Both the position numbers and the translations under genes were made by a program. Positions 1-7,374 of a stretch of 7,374 bases of DNA are shown piece after piece (position 1 is the stretch's first letter; each line of letters begins with the position of its first letter). This DNA comes from CAYTLW01 sp964438735. Lineage in GTDB: Bacteria; Myxococcota_A; UBA9042. The notes beneath the pieces were generated by a model. The model was not told where the DNA came from. It saw only the letters and a list, made by a program, of their open reading frames with translations, and ran no database searches. The stretch covers positions 1-7,374 of the forward strand of contig CAYTLW010000211.1 in NCBI GenBank assembly GCA_964438735.1, written 5' to 3'.

Positions 1-93
1 CGTGAGGCGGCGAGCCGGCACATCCACCAAATCGGATATTCGCACACGTCTAGCCGCTTGACCCGCCGCGTGGCAGGATGCGCGCGACGCCGC

Positions 94-100
94 GGGAGGG
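94..100 (+). promoter_or_regulatory. Shine-Dalgarno site of the permease gene
   Basis: A GGGAGGG purine block lies 9 bases before the ATG at 110. It supports that ATG as the start of the permease. The rest of the 109-base leader shows no convincing promoter and no gene that could be supported. Confidence 0.7.
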
Positions 101-109
101 TGTCGCCCC

Positions 110-2815
110 ATGAAACGCCTGGAACGCCGCCTCGAGTTGGGCACCGTGGTCGCCATCAGCCTCGGCACGATGCTGGGCAGCGGCCTGTTTGTGCTTCCGG
201 GTCTGGCTGCGGGCATCGCGGGGCCATCCATGTGGCTGGCCTACCTGTTGGCCGGCGCATCGGTCATCGCGCCGACCCTGTGCAAGGCCGAGCTCTCCAC
301 TGCGATGCCCACGTCGGGCGGCACCTACGTCTATATCGAGCGCGCCTTCGGCCCCCTGGCCGGGACCATCGCCGGTTTCGGCGTCTGGGCGCCCCTGCTG
401 CTCAAAAGCTCCTTCGCGCTCATCGGCGTGAGCTGGTACCTCAACGAGGTGCTGCCCATCCCGCCCCGGCAGACGGCGCTCATCGCCCTGGCGCTGATCG
501 TCACCCTGAACATCCTCGGCGTGAAGAAGGCCGGCAAAGCGCAGCTGATCTTCGTAGTGCTCTCGGTGGCCGGACTGGCGCTGCTGGCCATCGCCGGCGG
601 CGGCGGCGGCGACCCGGCCCTGATGGAACCGGCCATGCCCTTCGGGCTCACAGGCGTCGTGCAGGCCGCAGCGGTGGTCTACGTCTCCTACGCCGGCGTC
701 ACGAAAATCGCCGCCGTAGCCGAGGAGATCAAGAACCCGGATCGCAACCTGCCCCTGGCCATGGTCCTGTCGCTGACCATCGCCACGACCTGCTACGTAG
801 GCATCACCTGGCTGCTGGCGCGCAATGTCTCCACCCATCTGCCGGTCGCCGAAGGCGGGCTGATCGGCGACTACCACCCGCTCTTCACCTTGGCCGAGCG
901 CCTCGCCGGCCCGGCCGCGGGCGTGGCCATGGCCATCCTGGGCACGTTGACCATGATCGCCATGGCCAACGGCGGCCTGCTGGCCTCGTCGCGCTTTCCC
1001 TTCGCCATGGCCCGCGATCGCCTGGTGCCGCCAGTGCTCGGCGGCGTACATCCCCGCTTTGGCACACCGACCATCTGCATCCTGCTCACCGGCGGCGCCA
1101 TGGCCCTGGCGATCATCTTCCTGGACGTGCCGCGCATCGCGAAGCTGGCCAGCGCCTTCAAGATCCTGGTCTTCGTCGGCGTCAATCTCACGGTGATGGT
1201 GCTGCGCGAGAGCAGCCCGCAGTGGTATCGGCCGACCTATCGTTCGCCCTTCTACCCCGTTCTACCCCTGCTCGGCATCGCCGTCGGTGTGATCCTGCTC
1301 GGCATGATGGGGCTCATCGGCCTGGCGACCATCGTGGTCCTCTGCGTGCCGAGCGTCTTCCTCTGGCTGGCCTACGGCCGCCGCCACGCCCACCTGCGCA
1401 AGGGCGTGCTGCAGAAGGGGGGCGAGCGCCGGGACCTGCTGGGCAACGGTCGCCGCGAGCCATCGGGCGCCTTTCCCGTTCCCATCACCGAGCGTGTTCG
1501 CGTGGTGGTGGTGGTCTTCGATGACAGCCCGCCCGAACCGCTCGTGGAGCTGGGAGCGGCTCTGGCTGAGGGACATCACGTCGCCGTCTACCACGTCAGC
1601 GAGGTACCCGAGCAGCTGGAGTTGGCGGACTTCGGCCCGGCCAGCCTCACCGACGCCGCCCTGGAGCGCCGCTCGCGCAACATGGCCGAGGCCATCGGCG
1701 CGCCGCTGCATTACGAGGGCCTGCTCTGTCGCGACCTGAAGCTGCAGATCTACGAGCTGGTGGAGATCCTCAAGCCCGACTGGGTGGTCTTCCGCTGGCA
1801 GGAGCAGGGCCGCGACGCCGTCTACGTGCGCAATCCGCTGGCCTGGCTGGTCTCCCACCTGCCCTGCAACGTGGCCGTGTTCAAGGACTCGGGCGTGCGC
1901 CTGCTGAACAAGATCCTGGTGGTCGCCGAAGCCGGCCCCCACGACCGCCTGATGTCCCACACCGCCGACCTGCTGGCCGACATGTCCGGCGGCCACCTGA
2001 CTTTCGCCGCCTTCGTCGCCGGCGAGGCGGGCGAGCACGAACATCGCTCCGCCGACCACTACGCCCGGGCCCTGACCCGACTGGTGGACTCGCCGGCGGA
2101 GACGGTGCTGGTCGAACCGGAGGAGCGCCTCGAGACCCTGGTCGCCATGACCGCCGGCTACGACATGTTGATCCTGGAGGAGCCGGTCTACCAGCCCTTC
2201 CACAGCCACTTCACGCGCAGCTTCGATGACCGCCTGATCGACCGCGCACGCTGCGCCGTCCTGCGCCTGCGCATCCCGCACGACCAACCCACCGAGGACA
2301 CACCCACCCGCCACGACCTGCCGCCGGGCGAGACGCTCATCGATCGCTACCTGGACCCCGAACTGGTCCTGCCCGACGTGCAGGTAGGCCGCAAACGCGA
2401 CCTCTTCCGCGCCTTCGCGGCGCGCTACACAGAGGTCCACAACGCCCCTGCCCACGAGGTCATCGTCGCCCTGTGGCATCGGGAACGGCAGTACAACACC
2501 CTCATCGCCGGCGGCGTCGCCTTCTGCCTGGCCACCATCGAACACACCGACCAGCACCGCGTGGGCATCGCCCGCCTGGCCGAACCCATCGGCTACAACT
2601 CGCCCGATGGCGAGCTCGCCGAGGCGGTCCTCTTCTGCATCGGCCCCTCGCCGGACCACCACGCCCACGAGGCCATGTGGCTGGCGGCGCAGCGCATCCT
2701 GACCCACACCGACCTGGCGACAGCGGTGCAGGATGCCGAAGATGCCGAGGCGATGGTGGCGGTGGTGCGGGCGGCTTGTGTGCTGCCGGAGGCGAAGGTT
2801 GCGGAGGTCGGTTGA
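110..2815 (+). CDS. APC-family amino acid permease with C-terminal Usp-like and PTS EIIA-like domains
   Basis: Predicted inner-membrane amino acid transporter of 901 residues, roughly twice the usual length for an APC permease. The core (about residues 1-423) has some 12 hydrophobic segments. It carries the family hallmarks: a GSGLF unwound-helix motif in TM1 (residues 23-27), PTSGGTYVYIERAFGP (67-82) after TM2, and YAGVTKIAAVAEEIKNP (194-210) at TM6 to the following loop. A cytoplasmic extension follows. Residues about 461-595 and 596-725 each resemble a universal stress protein fold (hydrophobic beta strands, and an LPCNVAVF ending in the first). Residues about 740-890 resemble a fructose/nitrogen-type PTS EIIA domain. 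The EIIA phosphohistidine position holds Leu807, and neither Usp domain shows the glycine-rich ATP motif, so any regulatory role is probably by non-catalytic binding. The substrate cannot be told from sequence. The ATG at 110 is chosen for its Shine-Dalgarno site and because it directly precedes TM1. The stop overlaps an ATG in the frame of the next gene. The permease call is firm; the domain calls in the extension rest on fold-pattern reading. Confidence 0.93.
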   Translation: MKRLERRLELGTVVAISLGTMLGSGLFVLPGLAAGIAGPSMWLAYLLAGASVIAPTLCKAELSTAMPTSGGTYVYIERAFGPLAGTIAGFGVWAPLLLKSSFALIGVSWYLNEVLPIPPRQTALIALALIVTLNILGVKKAGKAQLIFVVLSVAGLALLAIAGGGGGDPALMEPAMPFGLTGVVQAAAVVYVSYAGVTKIAAVAEEIKNPDRNLPLAMVLSLTIATTCYVGITWLLARNVSTHLPVAEGGLIGDYHPLFTLAERLAGPAAGVAMAILGTLTMIAMANGGLLASSRFPFAMARDRLVPPVLGGVHPRFGTPTICILLTGGAMALAIIFLDVPRIAKLASAFKILVFVGVNLTVMVLRESSPQWYRPTYRSPFYPVLPLLGIAVGVILLGMMGLIGLATIVVLCVPSVFLWLAYGRRHAHLRKGVLQKGGERRDLLGNGRREPSGAFPVPITERVRVVVVVFDDSPPEPLVELGAALAEGHHVAVYHVSEVPEQLELADFGPASLTDAALERRSRNMAEAIGAPLHYEGLLCRDLKLQIYELVEILKPDWVVFRWQEQGRDAVYVRNPLAWLVSHLPCNVAVFKDSGVRLLNKILVVAEAGPHDRLMSHTADLLADMSGGHLTFAAFVAGEAGEHEHRSADHYARALTRLVDSPAETVLVEPEERLETLVAMTAGYDMLILEEPVYQPFHSHFTRSFDDRLIDRARCAVLRLRIPHDQPTEDTPTRHDLPPGETLIDRYLDPELVLPDVQVGRKRDLFRAFAARYTEVHNAPAHEVIVALWHRERQYNTLIAGGVAFCLATIEHTDQHRVGIARLAEPIGYNSPDGELAEAVLFCIGPSPDHHAHEAMWLAAQRILTHTDLATAVQDAEDAEAMVAVVRAACVLPEAKVAEVG

Positions 2816-2817
2816 TG
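2803..2817 (+). promoter_or_regulatory. GGAGG and TGATG stop/start overlap at the permease end
   Basis: The last codons of the permease contain GGAGG (2803-2807), 7 bases before an ATG at 2815-2817 that overlaps the permease TGA (2813-2815). This is the usual layout for translational coupling. The ATG is in frame with the downstream lipoprotein and no stop intervenes, so it would add 56 residues before the lipoprotein signal. Whether ribosomes use it is unknown; the purine block could be chance, since it also encodes Ala-Glu-Val. Confidence 0.35.
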
Positions 2818-2837
2818 GGCGGGGGCACGGGCACGGG
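2817..2837 (+). other. Predicted G-quadruplex motif
   Basis: Four G-tracts (3, 5, 3 and 3 guanines) are separated by loops of 1, 3 and 3 bases, which fits the G3+N1-7 pattern. It begins 2 bases after the permease stop codon and overlaps the start of the hexamer repeat. Formation in DNA or RNA is inferred from the pattern only. In GC-rich genomes such motifs occur by chance. Confidence 0.5.
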
Positions 2838-2882
2838 CACGGACACGGACACGGACACGGTCACGGACACAGTCACTGCCAC
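2823..2882 (+). repeat. Degenerate tandem hexamer repeat (GGNCAC), 10 units
   Basis: Ten consecutive 6-base units follow the permease stop codon: GGGCAC three times, GGACAC three times, then GGTCAC, GGACAC, AGTCAC and TGCCAC. Decay increases to the right. In the lipoprotein frame it would encode an alternating Thr-Gly/Thr-Asp/Thr-Val peptide. In another plus frame it would give Gly-His repeats. It fills part of the 167-base gap between the permease and the best lipoprotein start. Confidence 0.9.
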
Positions 2883-2982
2883 AGCCCCAGCTCCCCCCTG
2901 GCCGCAATCGCCCGGCCCGATTACACTGCCCCCCGTCGCCGCTGCACCGACCTCGTGTCGAGCAGCCACCCGCCGGAGATCA

Positions 2983-5118
2983 ATGCGCCTGCCCACGGCC
3001 CGCCTGCTGATCATCGTCCTCCTCGCCGGCCTGGTCCTCGCCGCGGCCTGCAGCGACGGAGAGGACACCCCGGACGTCGCGGCAACCCCGGACATCGCCG
3101 ACACCACCATCACGCCCGACACCACAGGCGATGACGCGACGCTCGACGCCGTCGCCGCCGACACCAGCTCCTGTCCCTTCGCCGACAAACCCGCCGCCGG
3201 CCAGCCGGGCGCTGCCTGCACCTCCGACGCCCAGTGCAAGTCCGGGCCCTGCGTGCCCCACGCCGGCGAGGGTCGCTGTTCACGGCCCTGCGACGGCTGC
3301 TGCCCCGATGGCTGGTCCTGCTCGACCGTCAGCGGCGCGCAGATCTGCACCTCACCCCTGGCCGCTCTCTGCGAGCCGTGCATCAACGACAGCGAGTGTG
3401 CGGCCATGGAGGCCAACGCGCTCTGTGTGCAGCGCGCCGTGGTGGATGGGGGTGGCGCTGCTTGCGGCGCGGCGTGCAGCAAGGACGAGGATTGTCCCAA
3501 TGGCTACGGCTGCATCGACGCCCAAGGCAGCCACAGCGGCGGCAAGCAGTGCAGCCCCACCGAAGGCAAGTGCGGCTGCTCGCCGGCGGCGCGAACCCGC
3601 AAGGCGAAGACGTGGTGTGCGCTCAGCAATGTCTTCGGCACCTGCCAGGGCATCCGACTATGCGGCGAAAAAGGCATGGGCGGCTGCGACGCCTCCCTGC
3701 CCACCGAAGAGACCTGCAACCAGGTCGACGACGACTGCGACGGGTTGACCGACGAGATCCCGGCCGCAGCCTGCAACCGCAAGAACAACCACGGCGAGTG
3801 CGTGGGGGTCCGGACCTGCACCGTCGCCGGGCTGCTCTGCAACGCCGCCGAACCAGCCGAAGAGATCTGCAACGGCAAGGATGACGACTGCGACGGCAAG
3901 ACCGACGAGCAATTCCCCGACCTCGACGGCGATTCCCTGGCCGACTGCATCGATCCCGACGCCGATGGCGATGGCGACGCCAACGAGCAGGATTGTGCGC
4001 CCCTGGACGACACGATCGGGCCGAGCGTGGTCGAGTCCTGCAACGGCAAGGACAATGACTGCGACGGCTTCACCGACGAGCCCGGCGCCAAGGGCTGCTC
4101 GCCCTGGTGGCTGGATGGCGACCAGGACGGCAGCGGCAAGTCGCCCAAATCCGGCGGCGACCAGCTCTGCCTGTGCGCTGCGAAGCTGCCCTATACCGCG
4201 ACCGTGGCGGCCGATTGTGATGATGGCGACAAGGCCATTCATCCGGGCGCAACCGAAATCTGCAACAGCGCCGATGACGACTGCGATGGCCAGACCGACA
4301 ACGGCTGTGACGACGATGGCGACGAGTGGTGCGACACCCAGATGCTGGTGGTCGGCGTGCCGGAGACGTGTACCAAGGGCGTATTCGACTGCGACGATGA
4401 AGACCCCAAACGCAACCCGGGTGCGGCCGAGATCTGCGGCAACAAAGTCGACGACGACTGTGATGGCGGCGCGGACACCGACAAGGACGCCATCGGGTGT
4501 TCAAACTGGTACGCCGACTCCGATGGCGACGGCTACGGCGGCGGCCCTGGCACCTGCCTCTGCGGCCCGCTGGGTTTGTTCAAGAGCGCCACGGCCACCG
4601 ACTGCGACGACAAGGATCCCAAGGTGCACGGCGACGCGGTGGAGGTCTGCAACAACGGCAAGGATGATGACTGCGACGGCGACCAGAACCCGGTCGGCGC
4701 GCAGGATTGCACGCCCTTCTGGACCGACGCCGACAAGGATGGCTACGGCAGCGGCAAACCCATGTGCATGTGCATGGCGACCTTGATCCACACCGCCAGC
4801 AAGGGCGGCGATTGCAAGGATGGCGACCCCAAGTTCAACCCGGGCGTCAAGGAAGTCTGCAACAACATCGACGACGACTGCGACGGCAAGACCGACGAGC
4901 AGGGCGCGACCAATTGCATCAAGTTCTTCATCGACGTCGACGGCGACACGTTCGGCGACGAGTCCTTGAGCGCCTGCCTGTGCAAGGCCATCAAGCCCTA
5001 TACCGCCACCAAGGGCGGTGACTGCAAAGACGACAACAAATGGGTCCACCCGGGCGCCGATGAGGTGACCTGCAACTTCCTGGACGATGACTGCAAAGGC
5101 GGGGACGCCTGCGAGTAG
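2983..5118 (+). CDS. Secreted lipoprotein with cysteine-rich region and MopE-like acidic repeats
   Basis: Predicted lipoprotein of 711 residues. Residues 1-22 form a signal peptide (Arg2, Arg7, hydrophobic core 8-19) ending in LVLAAAC. Cys23 is the likely lipidated residue, though the -3 position is Ala rather than Leu. Ser24 at +2 suggests outer-membrane or surface placement. Residues 24-63 are a Thr/Asp/Pro linker with TPD motifs. Residues 64-240 are cysteine-rich, in closely spaced C-x2-4-C groups. Residues 243-707 hold eight units of the E-x-C-N-x-x-DDDCDG-x-TDE type, interleaved with DxDxDG loops, CxC motifs and DCDDxDPxxxPGAxE segments. These are typical of the putative metal-binding (MopE-related) repeats common in myxobacterial surface proteins. 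The acidic loops suggest calcium binding. Copper binding as in MopE cannot be assumed, as histidines are scarce. There is no catalytic domain and no C-terminal anchor; the protein ends just after a degenerate last unit. The ATG at 2983 is chosen because the signal peptide starts there, with GGAG at 2975-2978. An in-frame ATG at 2815 is the alternative. The ligand or partner is unknown. Confidence 0.88.
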   Translation: MRLPTARLLIIVLLAGLVLAAACSDGEDTPDVAATPDIADTTITPDTTGDDATLDAVAADTSSCPFADKPAAGQPGAACTSDAQCKSGPCVPHAGEGRCSRPCDGCCPDGWSCSTVSGAQICTSPLAALCEPCINDSECAAMEANALCVQRAVVDGGGAACGAACSKDEDCPNGYGCIDAQGSHSGGKQCSPTEGKCGCSPAARTRKAKTWCALSNVFGTCQGIRLCGEKGMGGCDASLPTEETCNQVDDDCDGLTDEIPAAACNRKNNHGECVGVRTCTVAGLLCNAAEPAEEICNGKDDDCDGKTDEQFPDLDGDSLADCIDPDADGDGDANEQDCAPLDDTIGPSVVESCNGKDNDCDGFTDEPGAKGCSPWWLDGDQDGSGKSPKSGGDQLCLCAAKLPYTATVAADCDDGDKAIHPGATEICNSADDDCDGQTDNGCDDDGDEWCDTQMLVVGVPETCTKGVFDCDDEDPKRNPGAAEICGNKVDDDCDGGADTDKDAIGCSNWYADSDGDGYGGGPGTCLCGPLGLFKSATATDCDDKDPKVHGDAVEVCNNGKDDDCDGDQNPVGAQDCTPFWTDADKDGYGSGKPMCMCMATLIHTASKGGDCKDGDPKFNPGVKEVCNNIDDDCDGKTDEQGATNCIKFFIDVDGDTFGDESLSACLCKAIKPYTATKGGDCKDDNKWVHPGADEVTCNFLDDDCKGGDACE
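3709..5103 (+). repeat. Array of eight MopE-like coding repeats
   Basis: The central cysteine of each DDDC(D/K)G core lies at lipoprotein residues 252, 303, 360, 434, 493, 564, 633 and 704. The last modules settle to a period of about 70 residues (210 bp). The CxC motifs at 525, 595 and 665 are exactly 70 apart. A 29-base stretch is identical at 3883-3911 and 4873-4901, 990 bp (330 codons) apart, so recombination between copies would stay in frame. The first two spacings are shorter (51 and 57 residues) and lack the aromatic-DxDxDGxG and CxC block. Confidence 0.85.
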
Positions 5119-5148
5119 CGCCTCAGGGCTGCCTGCGGATCCCGACGC

Positions 5149-6285
5149 TCAGGGCCAGAGCACCTGGCGAACGTAGGGCGCGATATGGGCCGCCTTTTCG
5201 CGCGCTCCAGCGCCGTTCACGTGGCAGAAATCGACCCAATTGGCGGGGCTGATGGTCTCGACCGGCAGGGGCGCCACCGGGACCTTCAATACGCGGCCCA
5301 TCTGATTGAGGATGTCCTCGTTCTGCCGCATGGCGGCCAGCACGTCCGGCGTGTAGCCATTCTTCGGCGCCGGGCGGAAGGGCACCAGCACCACGCGCGC
5401 GCCCTGCCCACGGATGAGCCGGATCACCGAGTCCAGGTTGTGCAGGAAGGCGATCTCCGTGGAATGAAGCCGAACGCGGCCCTGGGGATCGCGCTCGGGT
5501 TCGAACCACTTCGCAGGCGGCGGCTGGTCGGCGGGCAGGTCCAACAGGCTCACGCGAGGGTCGGCGCCGTAGATCAGGAGCACGGCGAAGAGCGCCACCA
5601 GGCGGGATCGCATCAGCTTGCGTCCGGCCGGCGCCAGGGGCCTGGGCACCTGGAAGGGGCCGCGCCAATGGCTGTAATCCGGCTGGTAGCCCGGCCGTGC
5701 GAACGCGGCCGCGTCGTTACCGCCCGTGTGGATGACCACCACGTCGGGTCGGTACAGGTGGTATTTGAACGCCCAGTGGGTCAACACCTCGGCCGTTGTG
5801 CCCGATGGCAGGCCAGCGTTGATGACCTCCACGCCCTGCACATTCGGCGGCAGATTCTCGACCAGGATGCGCTGCAGCCAGGCTGGATAGGTCTGCGCCG
5901 CATCGGCGACCCGCGAGGTGTACGTGGTCGAGCCGCCCATGCACAGCACACGCGAGATGCCCGGCTGGCGACGGAGCGGCACCGGCGGACCTCGATAGCC
6001 CTGCTCGTTATGCTGCGGCCCGGTGGAGTTGCTGAAACCCGGACCTGGGATGTAGACGAGGTAGGGCTGCGGCACGAACCGCTTCCAGTCTGCCTTCACC
6101 TGGCCGGCGAGGCGCTGGCGCGTGCGCTCCAGGGACTCGGGCCCCCAGGCAAACCATGCCCAGGCGCCACCCTCGAGCAGGCCAACCACCAACACCGCGA
6201 GCACGAGGCCAAAGAGCCATTTACGGCGCGCGGGGATGGCCGCGTGCTGGCCCTTGCCGGTCGTGTCCGCTGCTGGCCTCGCCAT
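5149..6285 (-). CDS. Membrane-anchored SGNH/GDSL-family hydrolase
   Basis: Predicted 378-residue SGNH hydrolase, either an esterase or an O-acyl transferase. Arg20-Arg21-Lys22 followed by a hydrophobic segment (about 23-46) suggests one N-terminal membrane anchor with the enzyme in the periplasm. The family blocks are all present: block I MGGST with Ser119 as nucleophile, block II NAGLPSG with Gly158, block III GGND with Asn190, and block V DFCH with Asp352 and His355. An NEQGYRGP segment (93-100) before the catalytic core is a feature of many anchored bacterial SGNH proteins. A second hydrophobic stretch (about 228-239) lies between blocks III and V. It is more likely a buried or cap helix, since a membrane span there would split the active site. 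The substrate is unknown; an acyl group on a polysaccharide or lipid is a guess from location. The ATG at 6285 has GGAG 4 bases upstream. The gene lies 20 bp downstream of the alpha/beta-hydrolase gene and is probably cotranscribed with it. It ends 30 bp from the convergent lipoprotein gene. Confidence 0.9.
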   Translation of the reverse strand: MARPAADTTGKGQHAAIPARRKWLFGLVLAVLVVGLLEGGAWAWFAWGPESLERTRQRLAGQVKADWKRFVPQPYLVYIPGPGFSNSTGPQHNEQGYRGPPVPLRRQPGISRVLCMGGSTTYTSRVADAAQTYPAWLQRILVENLPPNVQGVEVINAGLPSGTTAEVLTHWAFKYHLYRPDVVVIHTGGNDAAAFARPGYQPDYSHWRGPFQVPRPLAPAGRKLMRSRLVALFAVLLIYGADPRVSLLDLPADQPPPAKWFEPERDPQGRVRLHSTEIAFLHNLDSVIRLIRGQGARVVLVPFRPAPKNGYTPDVLAAMRQNEDILNQMGRVLKVPVAPLPVETISPANWVDFCHVNGAGAREKAAHIAPYVRQVLWP

Positions 6286-6289
6286 GAGA

Positions 6290-6293
6290 CTCC
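6290..6293 (-). promoter_or_regulatory. Shine-Dalgarno site of the SGNH hydrolase gene
   Basis: On the minus strand GGAG lies 4 bases before the ATG at 6285, inside the 20-base gap after the upstream gene's TAG. It supports this start over later ones, as does the charged-then-hydrophobic N-terminus that follows. Confidence 0.6.
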
Positions 6294-6305
6294 GTTTGAG
6301 GGCCG

Positions 6306-7373
<1,068 letters not shown>

Positions 7374-7374
7374 A

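Noticed and set aside
1..45. Possible divergent gene starting at a GTG near 45 on the minus strand, or the tail of an upstream plus-strand gene ending at 61.
   Set aside because: Each would show only about 15-20 residues in the window, with no Shine-Dalgarno site or recognisable family.
72..85. Possible sigma-54 promoter (GG-N10-GC) before the permease.
   Set aside because: The -12 side lacks TTGC, it lies too close to the Shine-Dalgarno site, and GG-N10-GC is frequent by chance at this GC content.
1262..2707. Long open minus-strand frame (481 codons) opposite the permease.
   Set aside because: It mirrors the permease codons in a GC-rich genome, has no recognisable domain, and lies opposite a gene with strong family motifs.
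2733..3134. Plus-strand frame with a Gly-His repeat peptide that looks like a metal-binding histidine-rich protein.
   Set aside because: The Gly-His run is only the hexamer repeat read in another frame. It overlaps the permease end and the lipoprotein start, and the rest is an arginine-rich shadow.
5566..5604. Second membrane span in the SGNH protein (about residues 228-239).
   Set aside because: It would place the nucleophile (Ser119) and the Asp352/His355 pair on opposite sides of the membrane. A buried helix is more likely.

Overview
The window is a GC-rich stretch of bacterial chromosome with four protein-coding genes in two convergent pairs. Genes 1 and 2 are on the plus strand (about 110-5118). 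Genes 4 and 3 are on the minus strand and are read from the right edge back to 5149. The GC-rich codon use and a lipoprotein with many MopE-like repeats (CNxxDDDCDG plus DxDxDG) suggest Myxococcota or a related deltaproteobacterial lineage. That is an inference from gene content, because no taxonomic marker gene is present. No RNA gene, CRISPR array, insertion sequence or origin was seen.

Left half: gene 1 (110-2815) encodes a 901-residue APC-superfamily amino acid permease. A long cytoplasmic extension follows its 12-helix core, reading as two universal-stress-protein-like domains and then a PTS EIIA-like domain. The sites that would make these domains ATP-binding or phosphorylatable appear to be missing; the EIIA active-site histidine position is Leu807. 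The permease stop codon overlaps an ATG (TGATG) in the frame of gene 2. A tandem hexamer repeat with a G-quadruplex pattern follows at once. Gene 2 is a predicted secreted lipoprotein, best started at 2983, with a Thr/Asp/Pro linker, a cysteine-rich region and eight acidic MopE-like repeat units.

Right half: gene 3 (5149-6285) is a membrane-anchored SGNH hydrolase with all four signature blocks. Gene 4 (6306 to the right edge) is an alpha/beta-hydrolase-fold protein 20 bp upstream of it in the same direction. They probably form an operon. Gene 4 appears to lack the nucleophilic serine and catalytic histidine, so it may be a pseudoenzyme. Its 5' end runs into a G/C homopolymer block (about 7247-7311) that looks like a sequencing or assembly artefact, so everything right of about 7240 should be distrusted.

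The two pairs show no obvious shared pathway. The most interesting threads are the permease with three apparently inactivated regulatory domains, the pairing of an active SGNH enzyme with a degenerate hydrolase, and the unsettled start of the repeat lipoprotein. I do not see a clear case for a wholly new multi-gene system.
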